Assembly: GCA_015056975.1 (NCBI GenBank)
Contig: SVFG01000001.1
Coordinates: 1 to 64,000 of the forward strand
Source: Lachnospiraceae bacterium
Lineage (GTDB): Bacteria; Bacillota; Clostridia; Lachnospirales; Lachnospiraceae
Direction of reading: 5' to 3'
DNA length: 64,000 bases
This document shows, piece by piece, positions 18,611 to 27,153 of this stretch (within the stretch, counting starts at the first letter, position 1; every line of letters begins with the position of its first letter). The position numbers and the translations under genes are program-made. The notes under the pieces were generated by a model. That model had not been told where the DNA came from. It made no database searches and saw only the letters and a program-made list of their open reading frames with translations.

Positions 18611-19042
18611 ATGCGTATAATGGGCTTGGATTTTGGCTCGAAGACGGTGGGGGTGGCAGTGAGCGACCCGTTACTGATTACGGCACAGGGTTTGGAGATT
18701 ATCAGACGCAAGGAGGAGAATAAGCTCCGCCAGACGCTGGCAAGAATTGAAGAGCTGATAGTAGAGTACGAGGTGGAAGAAATTGTTTTGGGATTGCCCA
18801 AGAACATGAATGCCACAGAGGGTGTACGTGTAGAATTGACCAATGAGTTTAAAGAGAAGCTGGAGAGACGTACGGGACTTCCCGTGACGATGTGGGATGA
18901 ACGTCTTACCACCGTGGCTGCGGACAAGGCCATGATGGAAGCGGGGATACGCAGGGAAAACCGCAAGGATTACGTGGACATGATTGCGGCAACTTTGATT
19001 TTGCAGGGATATCTGGATCGAAGGAGCATGCAGGCAAAATAG
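18611..19042 (+). CDS. ruvX: Putative pre-16S rRNA nuclease / Holliday junction resolvase RuvX (YqgF)
   Basis: A 143-residue RNase H-fold nuclease. It begins [21 protein letters not shown], carrying the first catalytic Asp, and has [15 protein letters not shown] and the late motif [10 protein letters not shown] followed by KDYVDMIAA, which supplies the last acidic residue. Family members process the 5' end of 16S rRNA; resolvase activity is also proposed. Ten bases after ireB with an AGGAGG site. Confidence 0.95.
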   Translation: MRIMGLDFGSKTVGVAVSDPLLITAQGLEIIRRKEENKLRQTLARIEELIVEYEVEEIVLGLPKNMNATEGVRVELTNEFKEKLERRTGLPVTMWDERLTTVAADKAMMEAGIRRENRKDYVDMIAATLILQGYLDRRSMQAK

Positions 19043-19057
19043 ATTATTGGAGAAGCT

Positions 19058-19321
19058 ATGAGTAAATTAGAGAAGATTACGTTTAATCCGGAGGGAGAAG
19101 AACCGGTAGAATTTTTTGTGTTGGAGCAGACCAGAATCGGCGGCTACAATTATATTTTGGTGACCGATTTTGAGGAAGGCGACGGAGAAGCTTTGATATT
19201 AAAGGATTTGTCCAAGGATGGTGAAGAGGAGAGCATCTTTACCATTGTTTCGGATGATGATGAGCTTGCGGCAGTATCGGGTGTGTTTGCCGATATGCTG
19301 GAGGATATCACTTTTGAATAA
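19058..19321 (+). CDS. DUF1292 (YrzB-like) protein
   Basis: An 87-residue acidic protein with the family pattern EKITFNPEGEEPVEFFVLEQTRIGG and DDDELAAVSGVF. Function is unknown; it is nearly always found beside ruvX and ireB in Firmicutes. The following stretch, 19322-19556, holds no gene I can support (a basic 44-codon frame from about 19421 lacks a ribosome site); some relatives carry a fur gene here. Confidence 0.9.
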   Translation: MSKLEKITFNPEGEEPVEFFVLEQTRIGGYNYILVTDFEEGDGEALILKDLSKDGEEESIFTIVSDDDELAAVSGVFADMLEDITFE

Positions 19322-19556
19322 TATGGCGATGGGTATCGTTGCTTATTAACCGGATTTGTGCGCGAAACGGTTTATGTAACAAAATGCAGGGTATACTTTT
19401 ATTACATATAAAGAGCCGTGGATGCAGAAATTCCGTGTGATACACAGAGACAGGCGTAAGGGTTACGACAGAACAAAGAGGCCCGTCCGGATTGTGCAAT
19501 TACATTTGTTGATGAGAACAGGCTGTCAGCCATGTGGAATAATGGAGGAATGATTT

Positions 19557-21230
19557 TTGAAGAAAAAAGAGAATATGAATGCATCCAAGTTAAAGATTAT
19601 CCCTTTGGGGGGCTTGGAGCAAATCGGTATGAACATTACTGCCTTCGAGTATGAAGACAGTATTATTGTGGTGGATTGCGGACTGTCCTTTCCGGCAGAT
19701 GATATGCTGGGAATCGATTTGGTAATCCCCGATGTTACTTATCTGAAGGATAATATTGACAGAGTGAAGGGTTTTATGATTACACACGGTCACGAGGACC
19801 ATATCGGTGCCCTGCCTTATGTACTGAAGGATATTAATGTACCTGTGTATGCCACAAGGCTGACAATGGGTATCATTGAAAATAAGCTAAAAGAGCATAA
19901 TCTGATGAAGGGCACCAAGCGCAAGGTGGTGAAATTCGGTCAGTCCATCAATCTGGGAGATTTCCGAGTTGAGTATATCAAGACCAACCACAGTATTGTG
20001 GATGCGGCGGCACTTGCCATTTATTCGCCTGCAGGCGTGGTAGTGCATACCGGAGACTTTAAGGTGGATTACACTCCTGTATTTGGCGACGCCATTGATT
20101 TGCAAAGATTTGCAGAACTCGGTAAAAAGGGTGTTCTTGCACTGATGTGCGATTCCACCAACGCAGAGCGTCCCGGTTTTACACCTTCCGAGAGAACTGT
20201 GGGTAAGACCTTTGACACCCTGTTTGAGGAGCATAAGAATACCAGAATATTTGTGGCAACCTTTGCTTCCAATGTGGACCGCGTACAGCAGATTATCAAT
20301 ACTGCCTATAAGTTTGGCAGAAAAGTAGCGGTGGAAGGTCGCAGCATGGTCAATATCATTGAGACCGCAAGTAATTTGGAGTGTATCAGTATTCCGGAGA
20401 ACACCTTGATAGATTTGGAGCAGATGAAGAACTATCCCGATGAACAGCAGGTAATCATCACTACCGGCAGTCAGGGTGAAAGTATGGCGGCGCTTAGCCG
20501 TATGGCAAACAACATGCACCGCAAGATTACAATAGGCCCCAGAGATACGGTTATTTTCTCTTCAAGCCCCATACCGGGCAATGAAAAGTCCGTAACTAAG
20601 ATTATTAATGAGCTGCTTCGCAAAGGTGCGGATGTTATCTTCCAGGATGCTCATGTGTCAGGACATGCATGTCAGGAAGAGATTAAATTGATTTATACTC
20701 TGGTACAGCCCAAGTATGCAATTCCCGTGCACGGCGAGTACAAGCATCTGAAGGCGCAGGCTAAGATTGCGGAAAGTCTTGGTATTGACAAGGAGGATAT
20801 TTTTATCCTTTCCTCAGGAGATGTGCTGGAGCTTGATATGGAGCAGGCAGCAGTAACAGGTAAGGTGCCTACCGGTGCCATCCTGGTAGACGGCCTTGGC
20901 GTGGGTGATGTGGGAAATGTGGTTCTTCGTGACAGACAGCATCTGGCTGAGGACGGTATTATGATTGTGGTAATGAGCCTTGACCGCTACAGTAACCAGC
21001 TGGTGGCGGGACCGGATATTGTGTCCAGAGGCTTTGTATATGTGAAGGAATCTGATGAATTGATAGAAGAGGCGCGCAGTACTGTGGATGAAGCTATTCA
21101 GAACTGCCTCGACAGGGGCGTAAGTGATTGGGGCAAATTAAAGTCCACCACCAAGGATGTACTCAGTGACTATGTGTGGAAAAAGACTAAGCGTCGTCCC
21201 ATGATACTTCCCATTATTATGGAAGTATAA
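19557..21230 (+). CDS. rnj: Ribonuclease J
   Basis: A 557-residue metallo-beta-lactamase-fold RNase with endo- and 5'-exonuclease activity, central to mRNA decay and rRNA maturation in Firmicutes. Zinc ligands are in THGHEDHIGALPY; the beta-CASP domain follows with TTGSQGESMAALSRM, and HVSGHACQEEIK and PVHGEYKHL carry late ligands. The length matches RNase J1/J2. The TTG at 19557 is favoured because GGAGG lies eight bases upstream; the ATG at 19575 is the alternative. Confidence 0.96.
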   Translation: MKKKENMNASKLKIIPLGGLEQIGMNITAFEYEDSIIVVDCGLSFPADDMLGIDLVIPDVTYLKDNIDRVKGFMITHGHEDHIGALPYVLKDINVPVYATRLTMGIIENKLKEHNLMKGTKRKVVKFGQSINLGDFRVEYIKTNHSIVDAAALAIYSPAGVVVHTGDFKVDYTPVFGDAIDLQRFAELGKKGVLALMCDSTNAERPGFTPSERTVGKTFDTLFEEHKNTRIFVATFASNVDRVQQIINTAYKFGRKVAVEGRSMVNIIETASNLECISIPENTLIDLEQMKNYPDEQQVIITTGSQGESMAALSRMANNMHRKITIGPRDTVIFSSSPIPGNEKSVTKIINELLRKGADVIFQDAHVSGHACQEEIKLIYTLVQPKYAIPVHGEYKHLKAQAKIAESLGIDKEDIFILSSGDVLELDMEQAAVTGKVPTGAILVDGLGVGDVGNVVLRDRQHLAEDGIMIVVMSLDRYSNQLVAGPDIVSRGFVYVKESDELIEEARSTVDEAIQNCLDRGVSDWGKLKSTTKDVLSDYVWKKTKRRPMILPIIMEV

Positions 21231-21267
21231 ACAACCTCTTGAATTATTTGTGGAGAAAAGATACAAT

Positions 21268-21588
21268 ATGAGCAATATGGAACATGCAGTAGAGCAATTA
21301 ATAGATGCGATTCTAAACTCAGAGGAGTACCTGACTTATAGGGATGAGCTTTCGAAGGTGAAGCAAATGCAGGAGCTTAAGGCACAGCTTGATGAGTACA
21401 GAAAGCGGAATTTCATTTTACAACACAGTGAAGGCTACGCTTTTGACAAGCTGGAGGAGTTTGAGAGAGAATTCCAGGAGTTTAGGGAGAATCCGCAGGT
21501 GGAAGCGTTTCTGGCTGCAGAGCTTTCGTTCTGCAGGATGATGCAGGATGTGGAAGCCAGAATTACAGGAGCATTACATTTTGAGTAA
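21268..21588 (+). CDS. YlbF/YmcA-family (DUF964) protein
   Basis: A 106-residue, almost wholly helical protein with LIDAILNSEEYLTYRDELSKVK and EFQEFRENPQVEAFLAAELSFCRMMQDVE, the DUF964 signature. In Bacillus, YlbF and YmcA with YaaT form the Y-complex that helps RNase Y mature mRNAs, which suits its place right after RNase J. It retains a single Cys in ELSFCRMM. The ATG at 21268 is chosen; the GTG upstream is also possible. Confidence 0.88.
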   Translation: MSNMEHAVEQLIDAILNSEEYLTYRDELSKVKQMQELKAQLDEYRKRNFILQHSEGYAFDKLEEFEREFQEFRENPQVEAFLAAELSFCRMMQDVEARITGALHFE

Positions 21589-21606
21589 ATAAGGGAAGTG
21601 AAGCCA

Positions 21607-21990
21607 ATGAAGACTAGTAAGCTGATACTGACGGTGGTCAGTACCATATTAAAGGTGGTTGTGGCGGTGGCAGTTGTTTTGGTAATTTACCGCGGAGCTA
21701 TGACCTGTTATGAATATGGTTACCGTATATTTGAGGAGGCTCCCATGTCTACGGGAGAAGGAAGGACAGTGACTGTGACAGTGACTGAGAAGATGTCGCC
21801 TAAGGAAATCGGCACCTTGTTTTTGTCCAAGGGCTTAATCCGCGACGACAAATTATTTGTATTGCAGTATCATTTGTCCGAGTTTAAGAAGGATGTAAAA
21901 CCCGGAACATATGAGCTTACTACGGCAATGACGGTAGAAGAAATGATGGAGGTTATGGCTTCCGGTCCCACGAAGGACGAGGAAGAATAA
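21607..21990 (+). CDS. MltG-like protein reduced to membrane anchor and LysM-like domain
   Basis: A 127-residue protein with one N-terminal membrane segment (LILTVVSTILKVVVAVAVVLVIY). An extracytoplasmic part follows with TEKMSPKEIGTLFLSKGLIRDDKLFVLQY and KPGTYELTTAMTVEEMMEVMAS. That is the N-terminal LysM-like part of the endolytic transglycosylase MltG (YceG). The roughly 200-residue catalytic domain is missing, although the gene occupies the mltG (yrrL) slot next to trmR. It may bind or regulate at the septum without cutting glycan. Confidence 0.85.
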   Translation: MKTSKLILTVVSTILKVVVAVAVVLVIYRGAMTCYEYGYRIFEEAPMSTGEGRTVTVTVTEKMSPKEIGTLFLSKGLIRDDKLFVLQYHLSEFKKDVKPGTYELTTAMTVEEMMEVMASGPTKDEEE

Positions 21991-22007
21991 CAGAAGATGG
22001 AGTGCAA

Positions 22008-22649
22008 ATGATAGTAGATGAAAGAATGGCTGCCTTTATCGATTCTCTCGATAAGGGCAACACCCCTTTTTTGGATGAAATTGAAAAGTTTGCCTTGGAG
22101 ACACAGGTGCCGATAATACGCAAATCCATGCAGAGCCTGTTAAAGTTTCTCCTGGCATATGTAAAGCCGAAGAAAATCCTGGAGGTCGGGACTGCTATCG
22201 GCTTTTCTGCTTTGCTTATGAGCGAGTATGCGCCGAAGGGCTGTCATATCACCACTATAGAAAAGTATGAAAAGCGCATACCGGTTGCAAGAGAAAATTT
22301 CAGACGTGCCGGGAAGGAGCAGGACATTACCCTGATAGAGGGAGATGCGACGGAGGTGTTGAAATCCTTGGAAGGTACCTTTGACATCATATTTATGGAT
22401 GCAGCCAAGGGACAGTATATCAACTTCCTGCCTGATATTATGAGATTGTTGCCGCAGGGTGGTCTGCTCATCTCGGATAATGTACTTCAGGACGGTGATA
22501 TTATTGAGTCCCGTTTTGCAGTCACAAGGCGTAACCGCACTATACATGCCAGAATGCGGGAATATTTATATGAACTAAAGCACAACCCGGGACTGGAGAC
22601 GGTTATTTTGCCGGTGGGCGACGGTGTTACCCTGAGCACGAAACTGTGA
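22008..22649 (+). CDS. trmR: Class I SAM-dependent O-methyltransferase, likely TrmR
   Basis: A 213-residue methyltransferase of the COG4122 family with motif I ILEVGTAIGFSALLM and FDIIFMDAAKGQYINFLPDI. It occupies the yrrM position, directly upstream of a U32 protein, as in B. subtilis where TrmR methylates 5-hydroxyuridine at tRNA position 34 to mo5U. The start at ATG 22008 follows ATGGAGTGCAA. The assignment to TrmR relies on synteny. Confidence 0.88.
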   Translation: MIVDERMAAFIDSLDKGNTPFLDEIEKFALETQVPIIRKSMQSLLKFLLAYVKPKKILEVGTAIGFSALLMSEYAPKGCHITTIEKYEKRIPVARENFRRAGKEQDITLIEGDATEVLKSLEGTFDIIFMDAAKGQYINFLPDIMRLLPQGGLLISDNVLQDGDIIESRFAVTRRNRTIHARMREYLYELKHNPGLETVILPVGDGVTLSTKL

Positions 22650-22695
22650 AGGGAGCGGGCAGAGGTGCTAAAGTTTTGAATCGGAGGAAGGAAAT

Positions 22696-24006
22696 ATGAC
22701 ACAGAGAAGAAAGCCGGAGCTATTGATTCCGGCGAGCAGTCTTGAAGTGTTAAAGACCGCAGTTATTTTTGGAGCGGATGCAGTATATATCGGTGGAGAG
22801 GCTTTTGGGCTTCGTGCGAAAGCCAAGAACTTTTCCATGGAAGAGATGGCGGAAGGAATAGCGTTTGCCCATGCCCATGGAGTAAAAGTGTATGTGACTG
22901 CCAATATTCTGGCACATAATGAAGACTTAGAGGGCGCTGCAACATATTTTGCAGAGCTTCGGGACATGCAGCCCGAAGCCCCGGATGCCCTGATTATTTC
23001 AGATCCGGGTATGTTTACCGTGGCGAAAGAAGTCTGGCCGGAGATTGAAATCCACATTTCCACCCAGGCAAACAATACCAACTATCAGACCTATTTGTTC
23101 TGGTGGAAGATGGGAGCGAAGCGCGTGGTGTCGGCAAGAGAGCTTTCCCTTGCGGAAATCCGTACGATCCGCGACCATATCCCGGAGGAGATGGAGATAG
23201 AGAGCTTTATTCACGGAGCAATGTGTATTTCCTACTCGGGAAGGTGCCTGCTCAGTGCGTATTTTACCGGCAGAGATGCCAATCAGGGTGCCTGTACCCA
23301 CCCATGCCGCTGGAAGTATGCGGTTGTGGAGGAGAAGCGTCCGGGAGAATATCTGCCTGTGTATGAGAACGAGCGGGGGACCTACATTTTCAATTCTAAA
23401 GATTTGTGTATGATAGAGTACATTCCCGAAATTGTGGCGGCGGGAATTGACAGCTTAAAAATAGAAGGACGTATGAAGACGGCGCTTTATGTGGCTACGG
23501 TTGCGCGTACCTATAGGAAAGCGATAGATGATTATTTTGAGTCTGAAGAAAAGTACCGTGCCAATATGGACTGGTACCGTGCAGAGATTTCCAAGTGTAC
23601 CTACAGACAGTTTACTACCGGTTTTTATTTTGGTAAGCCTGATGAAAATACCCAGATATATGACAATAATACTTATGTGAATGAGTATATTTATTTGGGG
23701 ATTGTGGATACCGTGGAAAGCGAAGAGAGTACTGCAACAGGAGAGCGGTCAGAAATGACGGGACAGGGACGCGTCTTGGCACGGTTTGAACAGCGCAACA
23801 AATTCTCCGTGGGAGAGCAGATTGAAATTATGAAGCCGGATGGAAGAAATATCGAGGCAGAGGTGCTTTCTATGTATGATGCAGAGTTTACTTCCGTGGA
23901 GAGCTGCCCCCATTCCAAGCAGGTGATATGGGTGCAATTGTCTAAAACTCCGGAATGTTACGATATTTTGCGCAAAAAGGCAGAGATTTTGGTTGACCAA
24001 TCATAG
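22696..24006 (+). CDS. U32-family protein (TrhP-like, tRNA U34 hydroxylation)
   Basis: A 436-residue protein of the U32 peptidase family. The signature FIHGAMCISYSGRCLLSAY with TGRDANQGACTHPCRWKY holds the conserved cysteines, and DSLKIEGRMKTALYVA follows. B. subtilis TrhP1/TrhP2 of this family make 5-hydroxyuridine at tRNA U34, the substrate of the upstream TrmR. Only one U32 gene is present here, whereas Bacillus has two. It starts 46 bases after trmR with GGAGGAAGG. Confidence 0.92.
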   Translation: MTQRRKPELLIPASSLEVLKTAVIFGADAVYIGGEAFGLRAKAKNFSMEEMAEGIAFAHAHGVKVYVTANILAHNEDLEGAATYFAELRDMQPEAPDALIISDPGMFTVAKEVWPEIEIHISTQANNTNYQTYLFWWKMGAKRVVSARELSLAEIRTIRDHIPEEMEIESFIHGAMCISYSGRCLLSAYFTGRDANQGACTHPCRWKYAVVEEKRPGEYLPVYENERGTYIFNSKDLCMIEYIPEIVAAGIDSLKIEGRMKTALYVATVARTYRKAIDDYFESEEKYRANMDWYRAEISKCTYRQFTTGFYFGKPDENTQIYDNNTYVNEYIYLGIVDTVESEESTATGERSEMTGQGRVLARFEQRNKFSVGEQIEIMKPDGRNIEAEVLSMYDAEFTSVESCPHSKQVIWVQLSKTPECYDILRKKAEILVDQS

Positions 24007-24072
24007 CGCGTATTGTAAAATGAAGCGTAAATTGATTGCAAACGTTTATTGCAAATAGAGAGGAACGTTAGG

Positions 24073-26184
24073 ATGAGTGAAGAGTTAAAGGTAGAAGAGC
24101 TTTTTGCCAGCAAGGTGTTTACCCTTGGCAAGATGAAGGAGAGATTACCTAAAAGTGTATATAAGGAAGTGGTGACCATCATTGACAATGGTGGAGAACT
24201 ATCACCTGCCACGGCGGATGTGGTTGCAAAAGCGATGAAGGATTGGGCAGTGGAGAATGGCGCGACCCATTATACCCATTGGTTTCAACCACTCACCGGC
24301 ATTACTGCGGAAAAGCATGATTCCTTCGTGACCCATCCCGATGCAGACGGACGGATGATTTTAGAGTTTTCCGGTAAGGAGCTGATTAAGGGTGAACCCG
24401 ATGCATCTTCTTTCCCTTCAGGTGGACTGCGTGCAACCTTTGAGGCGAGAGGCTATACTACATGGGATATTACATCGCCTGCGTTTATCAAGGAGACAGC
24501 TACCGGTCCCACCCTGTGCATTCCTACGGCATTCTGCTCCTATACAGGTGAGGCGTTGGATAAGAAAACGCCGCTTTTGCGTTCCATGGAAGCTTTGGGC
24601 AAGCAGGCAATGCGTATCGTGAGAATGTTCGGCAATGTGGAGGCTACAAAGGTGATTCCTTCCGTAGGTGCGGAGCAGGAATACTTTTTGGTGGATGCCA
24701 AGAAGGCATTGAAGAGAGAGGATATTATTTTCTCCGGAAGAACCTTGTTTGGTGCGCCGGCACCCAAGGGGCAGGAGATGGATGACCACTACTTCGGTGT
24801 TATCAGAGAGCGTATCGGTGCATTTATGCACGATGTAAATATAGAGCTTTGGAAGCTGGGAGTGACTTCCAAGACCCAGCACAACGAGGCTGCCCCTGCA
24901 CAGCATGAAGTGGCGCCTATATACGAGTCTGCCAATGTGGCAGTTGACCACAATCAGCTTGTAATGGAAACCTTAAAGCGTGTGGCAGGCAAGCATGGAC
25001 TGCGCTGTATGCTTCACGAAAAGCCTTTTGCGGGTGTGAATGGTTCCGGCAAGCACAATAACTGGTCCATTACCACGGATACCGGCGTGAACCTCTTAGA
25101 GCCTGGTCAGACACCCAATGAGAACATTCAGTTTTTGCTGGTGTTGGCATGTATTATGAAGGCAGTAGATACTCATGCGGATTTGCTTCGTCAGAGTGCA
25201 TCCAATGTCGGAAACGACCACCGTTTGGGCGGTTATGAGGCACCTCCTGCAATTATCTCCATTTTCCTGGGAGAACAGCTTGAGGATGTAGTATATCAGC
25301 TTGTAGAGACGGGTAAGGCAGATTCTTTAAAGGAAGGCGGAATGCTCTGCACAGGTGTGTCCACCCTGCCTGATTTTGTAAAGGATGCAACGGATAGAAA
25401 CCGTACTTCACCGTTTGCTTTTACCGGTAATAAATTTGAGTTCCGTATGGTGGGTAGTGAGGACTCTATCGGAAGCCCCAACACCACCTTGAATGCTATT
25501 GTAGCAGAGGCATTTTGCGAGGCGGCTGACAGACTGGAGGGCGCTGAAGACTTTGAGATGGCTGTACATGACTTAATTAAGGAGTATATGACAGCACACC
25601 AGAGAATCATCTTCAACGGAAACGGCTATGCAAAGGAATGGGAGGAGGAAGCGGCAAGAAGAGGACTGCCAAATATTCCTTCCATGGTGGAAGCGGTGGA
25701 TACCCTTACCACGGATAAATCCATCAGATTGTTTGAAAAGTTTGGTATCTTTACAGAGGCAGAGCTTCGCTCCCGTGCAGAGATTTTATATGAGACCTAT
25801 GCAAAGACCATCAACATTGAAGCGCTGACCATGATTGACATGGCAAACCAGCAGATTATTCCTGCAGTAATGCGTTTTGCCAAGTCCCTGGCAGACACTA
25901 CGCTGGCAGTGAAGCAGGCAGGTGGTGATGATTTTACATCCACCGAGCTGTTAAAGACTGTAACCGCAAAGCTTACGGAGACAAAGAAGGCCGTAGGAGC
26001 ACTTCTTGAGGCAGAAAAGCAGGCGTCTGAAATGGAACGTGGCAAAGAGCAGGCGTTCTTCTATCATGATGTGGTGATGACTGCCATGAATAATCTGAGA
26101 AAACCTGCAGATGAACTGGAGAAGCTGGTGGACAAAGAGTATTGGCCCTTCCCTACATATGCGGATTTGTTGTTTGAGGTATAA
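24073..26184 (+). CDS. glnN: Type III glutamine synthetase GlnN
   Basis: A 703-residue enzyme, far larger than GlnA (about 450), typical of the dodecameric GSIII class of anaerobes. It makes glutamine from glutamate, ammonia and ATP. Features are [11 protein letters not shown] near residue 80, the [11 protein letters not shown] glutamate-binding segment near 205, [21 protein letters not shown], and [14 protein letters not shown] carrying the catalytic region. The ATG at 24073 follows AGAGAGGAACG. It is monocistronic, closed by a terminator. Confidence 0.97.
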   Translation: MSEELKVEELFASKVFTLGKMKERLPKSVYKEVVTIIDNGGELSPATADVVAKAMKDWAVENGATHYTHWFQPLTGITAEKHDSFVTHPDADGRMILEFSGKELIKGEPDASSFPSGGLRATFEARGYTTWDITSPAFIKETATGPTLCIPTAFCSYTGEALDKKTPLLRSMEALGKQAMRIVRMFGNVEATKVIPSVGAEQEYFLVDAKKALKREDIIFSGRTLFGAPAPKGQEMDDHYFGVIRERIGAFMHDVNIELWKLGVTSKTQHNEAAPAQHEVAPIYESANVAVDHNQLVMETLKRVAGKHGLRCMLHEKPFAGVNGSGKHNNWSITTDTGVNLLEPGQTPNENIQFLLVLACIMKAVDTHADLLRQSASNVGNDHRLGGYEAPPAIISIFLGEQLEDVVYQLVETGKADSLKEGGMLCTGVSTLPDFVKDATDRNRTSPFAFTGNKFEFRMVGSEDSIGSPNTTLNAIVAEAFCEAADRLEGAEDFEMAVHDLIKEYMTAHQRIIFNGNGYAKEWEEEAARRGLPNIPSMVEAVDTLTTDKSIRLFEKFGIFTEAELRSRAEILYETYAKTINIEALTMIDMANQQIIPAVMRFAKSLADTTLAVKQAGGDDFTSTELLKTVTAKLTETKKAVGALLEAEKQASEMERGKEQAFFYHDVVMTAMNNLRKPADELEKLVDKEYWPFPTYADLLFEV

Positions 26185-26198
26185 AGATGAAAGAGTAA

Positions 26199-26226
26199 GG
26201 CTGCGGATATGTTCCGTAGCCTTTTT
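26199..26226 (+). terminator. Terminator of glnN
   Basis: GGCTGCGGA / TTCCGTAGCC hairpin with TTTTT after it, about 15 bases behind the stop. Confidence 0.85.
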
Positions 26227-26235
26227 CATGCACAG

Positions 26236-26475
26236 TAGGGAGGGAGTAGGTGGGATACCATGGTTTTATGATTCTGGGTTACGGATGGGTATTTTCTAAG
26301 CATTGTGGATTATGTTTTGTGACTTTCGGGTCGGTGCGCACATGCCTCCATGCATGGGCGCACCTAAATCGCTCATCCTTGAGCGATTTTCCCTATATGC
26401 AATAGCACAATGCTTGAAAATGCAGCCATCCTCCACCAAGAACAAAAACTATGGTATCCCCCCGCTCCCCTCCTA
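26236..26475. repeat. Long-arm palindromic element with internal hairpins
   Basis: Complementary arms at 26236-26267 and 26444-26475; GGGATACCATGGTTTT pairs with AAAACTATGGTATCCC almost perfectly. Inside lie an AAGCATTGTG / CACAATGCTT pair, GGTGCGCACATGC / GCATGGGCGCACC and AAATCGCTCA / TGAGCGATTT. Size and design are like the elements at 3346 and 42415, and the arm word CCATGG recurs, but core blocks A and B are not recognisable here. No gene is supported between 26185 and the tRNA promoter. Confidence 0.75.
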
Positions 26476-26609
26476 TCTATACCAGCAAAAGGAACACACA
26501 ATATCCGCAGCCTTACGTTGCACGAAATGAAAAAGTTGGGAGTTGTTTTGGGTATTGCGCATATAGTATCATCAATTTAAAAATTTTTAAAAAATTTTGA
26601 ATTTAGGTA

Positions 26610-26638
26610 TTGCAAAGTGGACATACTTCATGTATAAT
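26610..26638 (+). promoter_or_regulatory. Promoter of tRNA-Gln
   Basis: TTGCAA, 17 bases, TATAAT, ending 19 bases before the mature tRNA 5' end; an AT-rich upstream tract lies at about 26575-26600. Confidence 0.85.
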
Positions 26639-26657
26639 ACATCAAGTAATACGAAAT

Positions 26658-26729
26658 AGCGCTATCGCCAAACGGTAAGGCAACGGACTCTGACTCCGTC
26701 ATCTCAAGGTTCGAATCCTTGTAGCGCTG
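26658..26729 (+). tRNA. tRNA-Gln (anticodon CUG)
   Basis: A 72-base cloverleaf. The acceptor stem is AGCGCTA / TAGCGCT with discriminator G, and the D loop contains AACGGTAA. The anticodon stem-loop is ACGGA-CTCTGAC-TCCGT with anticodon CTG, and the T arm is CAAGG-TTCGAAT-CCTTG. CCA is not encoded. Its 3' 48 bases are duplicated at 28794-28841. Confidence 0.97.
26682..26729 (+). repeat. Probable attachment site, left copy (3' part of tRNA-Gln)
   Basis: 48 bases from AACGGACTCTGACTCCGTCA through GTAGCGCTG, matching 28794-28841 with one mismatch (C/T). Starting in the anticodon stem and running to the 3' end of a tRNA gene is the classical target of tyrosine-recombinase elements. Confidence 0.8.
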
Positions 26730-26732
26730 CTG

Positions 26733-26768
26733 AAAAAACTCAGTAGAGAAATCTACTGAGTTTTTTTG
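26733..26768 (+). terminator. Terminator after tRNA-Gln
   Basis: AAAAAACTCAGTAGA-GAAA-TCTACTGAGTTTTTTT, a near-perfect 15-base stem with a GNRA-like loop and T tract. Confidence 0.92.
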
Positions 26769-26907
26769 ATGTTCGGAAATAGGTTGAAATGGATTGTTTT
26801 TGAATTTTTTTGTATTAGTAGGGGAAAGCTGTTCGCAGGAGCATAGAAAAACGCTGTCAGGAAGAGTCTACGGCGTTTTACGGGTAATTGCGGGAAAATG
26901 AGAGTGG

Positions 26908-26930
26908 ATAGGTCAATTCATAGGTCAATT
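26908..26930 (+). repeat. Tandem 12-mer near the left end of the tRNA island
   Basis: ATAGGTCAATTC followed at once by ATAGGTCAATT. A diverged pair with the same layout (ATAGGTAATTTC, ATAGGTAAATT) lies at 28715-28737 near the other end. They may be recombinase arm-type sites (inference). Apart from this and a promoter, the gap 26769-27153 holds nothing I can assign. Confidence 0.45.
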
Positions 26931-27074
26931 TGAAATCGGTGAAATGCTCCGTATAATCAGGGGGTAGCTTCATTCTGCAAGAAATTTTAAAGGCAAGAGA
27001 TTGCATTGATATAGAATTGTTATGTCGTGCAGATATGGCCTTTCTATTTTATATTCATTATTTGGGTTTATATG

Positions 27075-27103
27075 TTAACCTTTGAGTTTGCTTGTGTTAT
27101 AAT
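27075..27103 (+). promoter_or_regulatory. Putative promoter of the island gene
   Basis: TTAACC, 17 bases, TATAAT, 50 bases before the start at 27154. The -10 is perfect; the -35 is weak. Confidence 0.5.
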
Positions 27104-27153
27104 GTAAGTGAAGTATTACTATTGTCAAGTAGCGTTGAATGGGAGGGATGATA

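Noticed and set aside
19421-19556. Small basic ORF of about 44 codons before rnj, possible fur remnant
   Set aside because: No ribosome site and no recognisable Fur motif; only position suggests it.
26303-26530. 75-codon ORF in the long palindrome after glnN
   Set aside because: Entirely within hairpin repeat sequence, no start signal.
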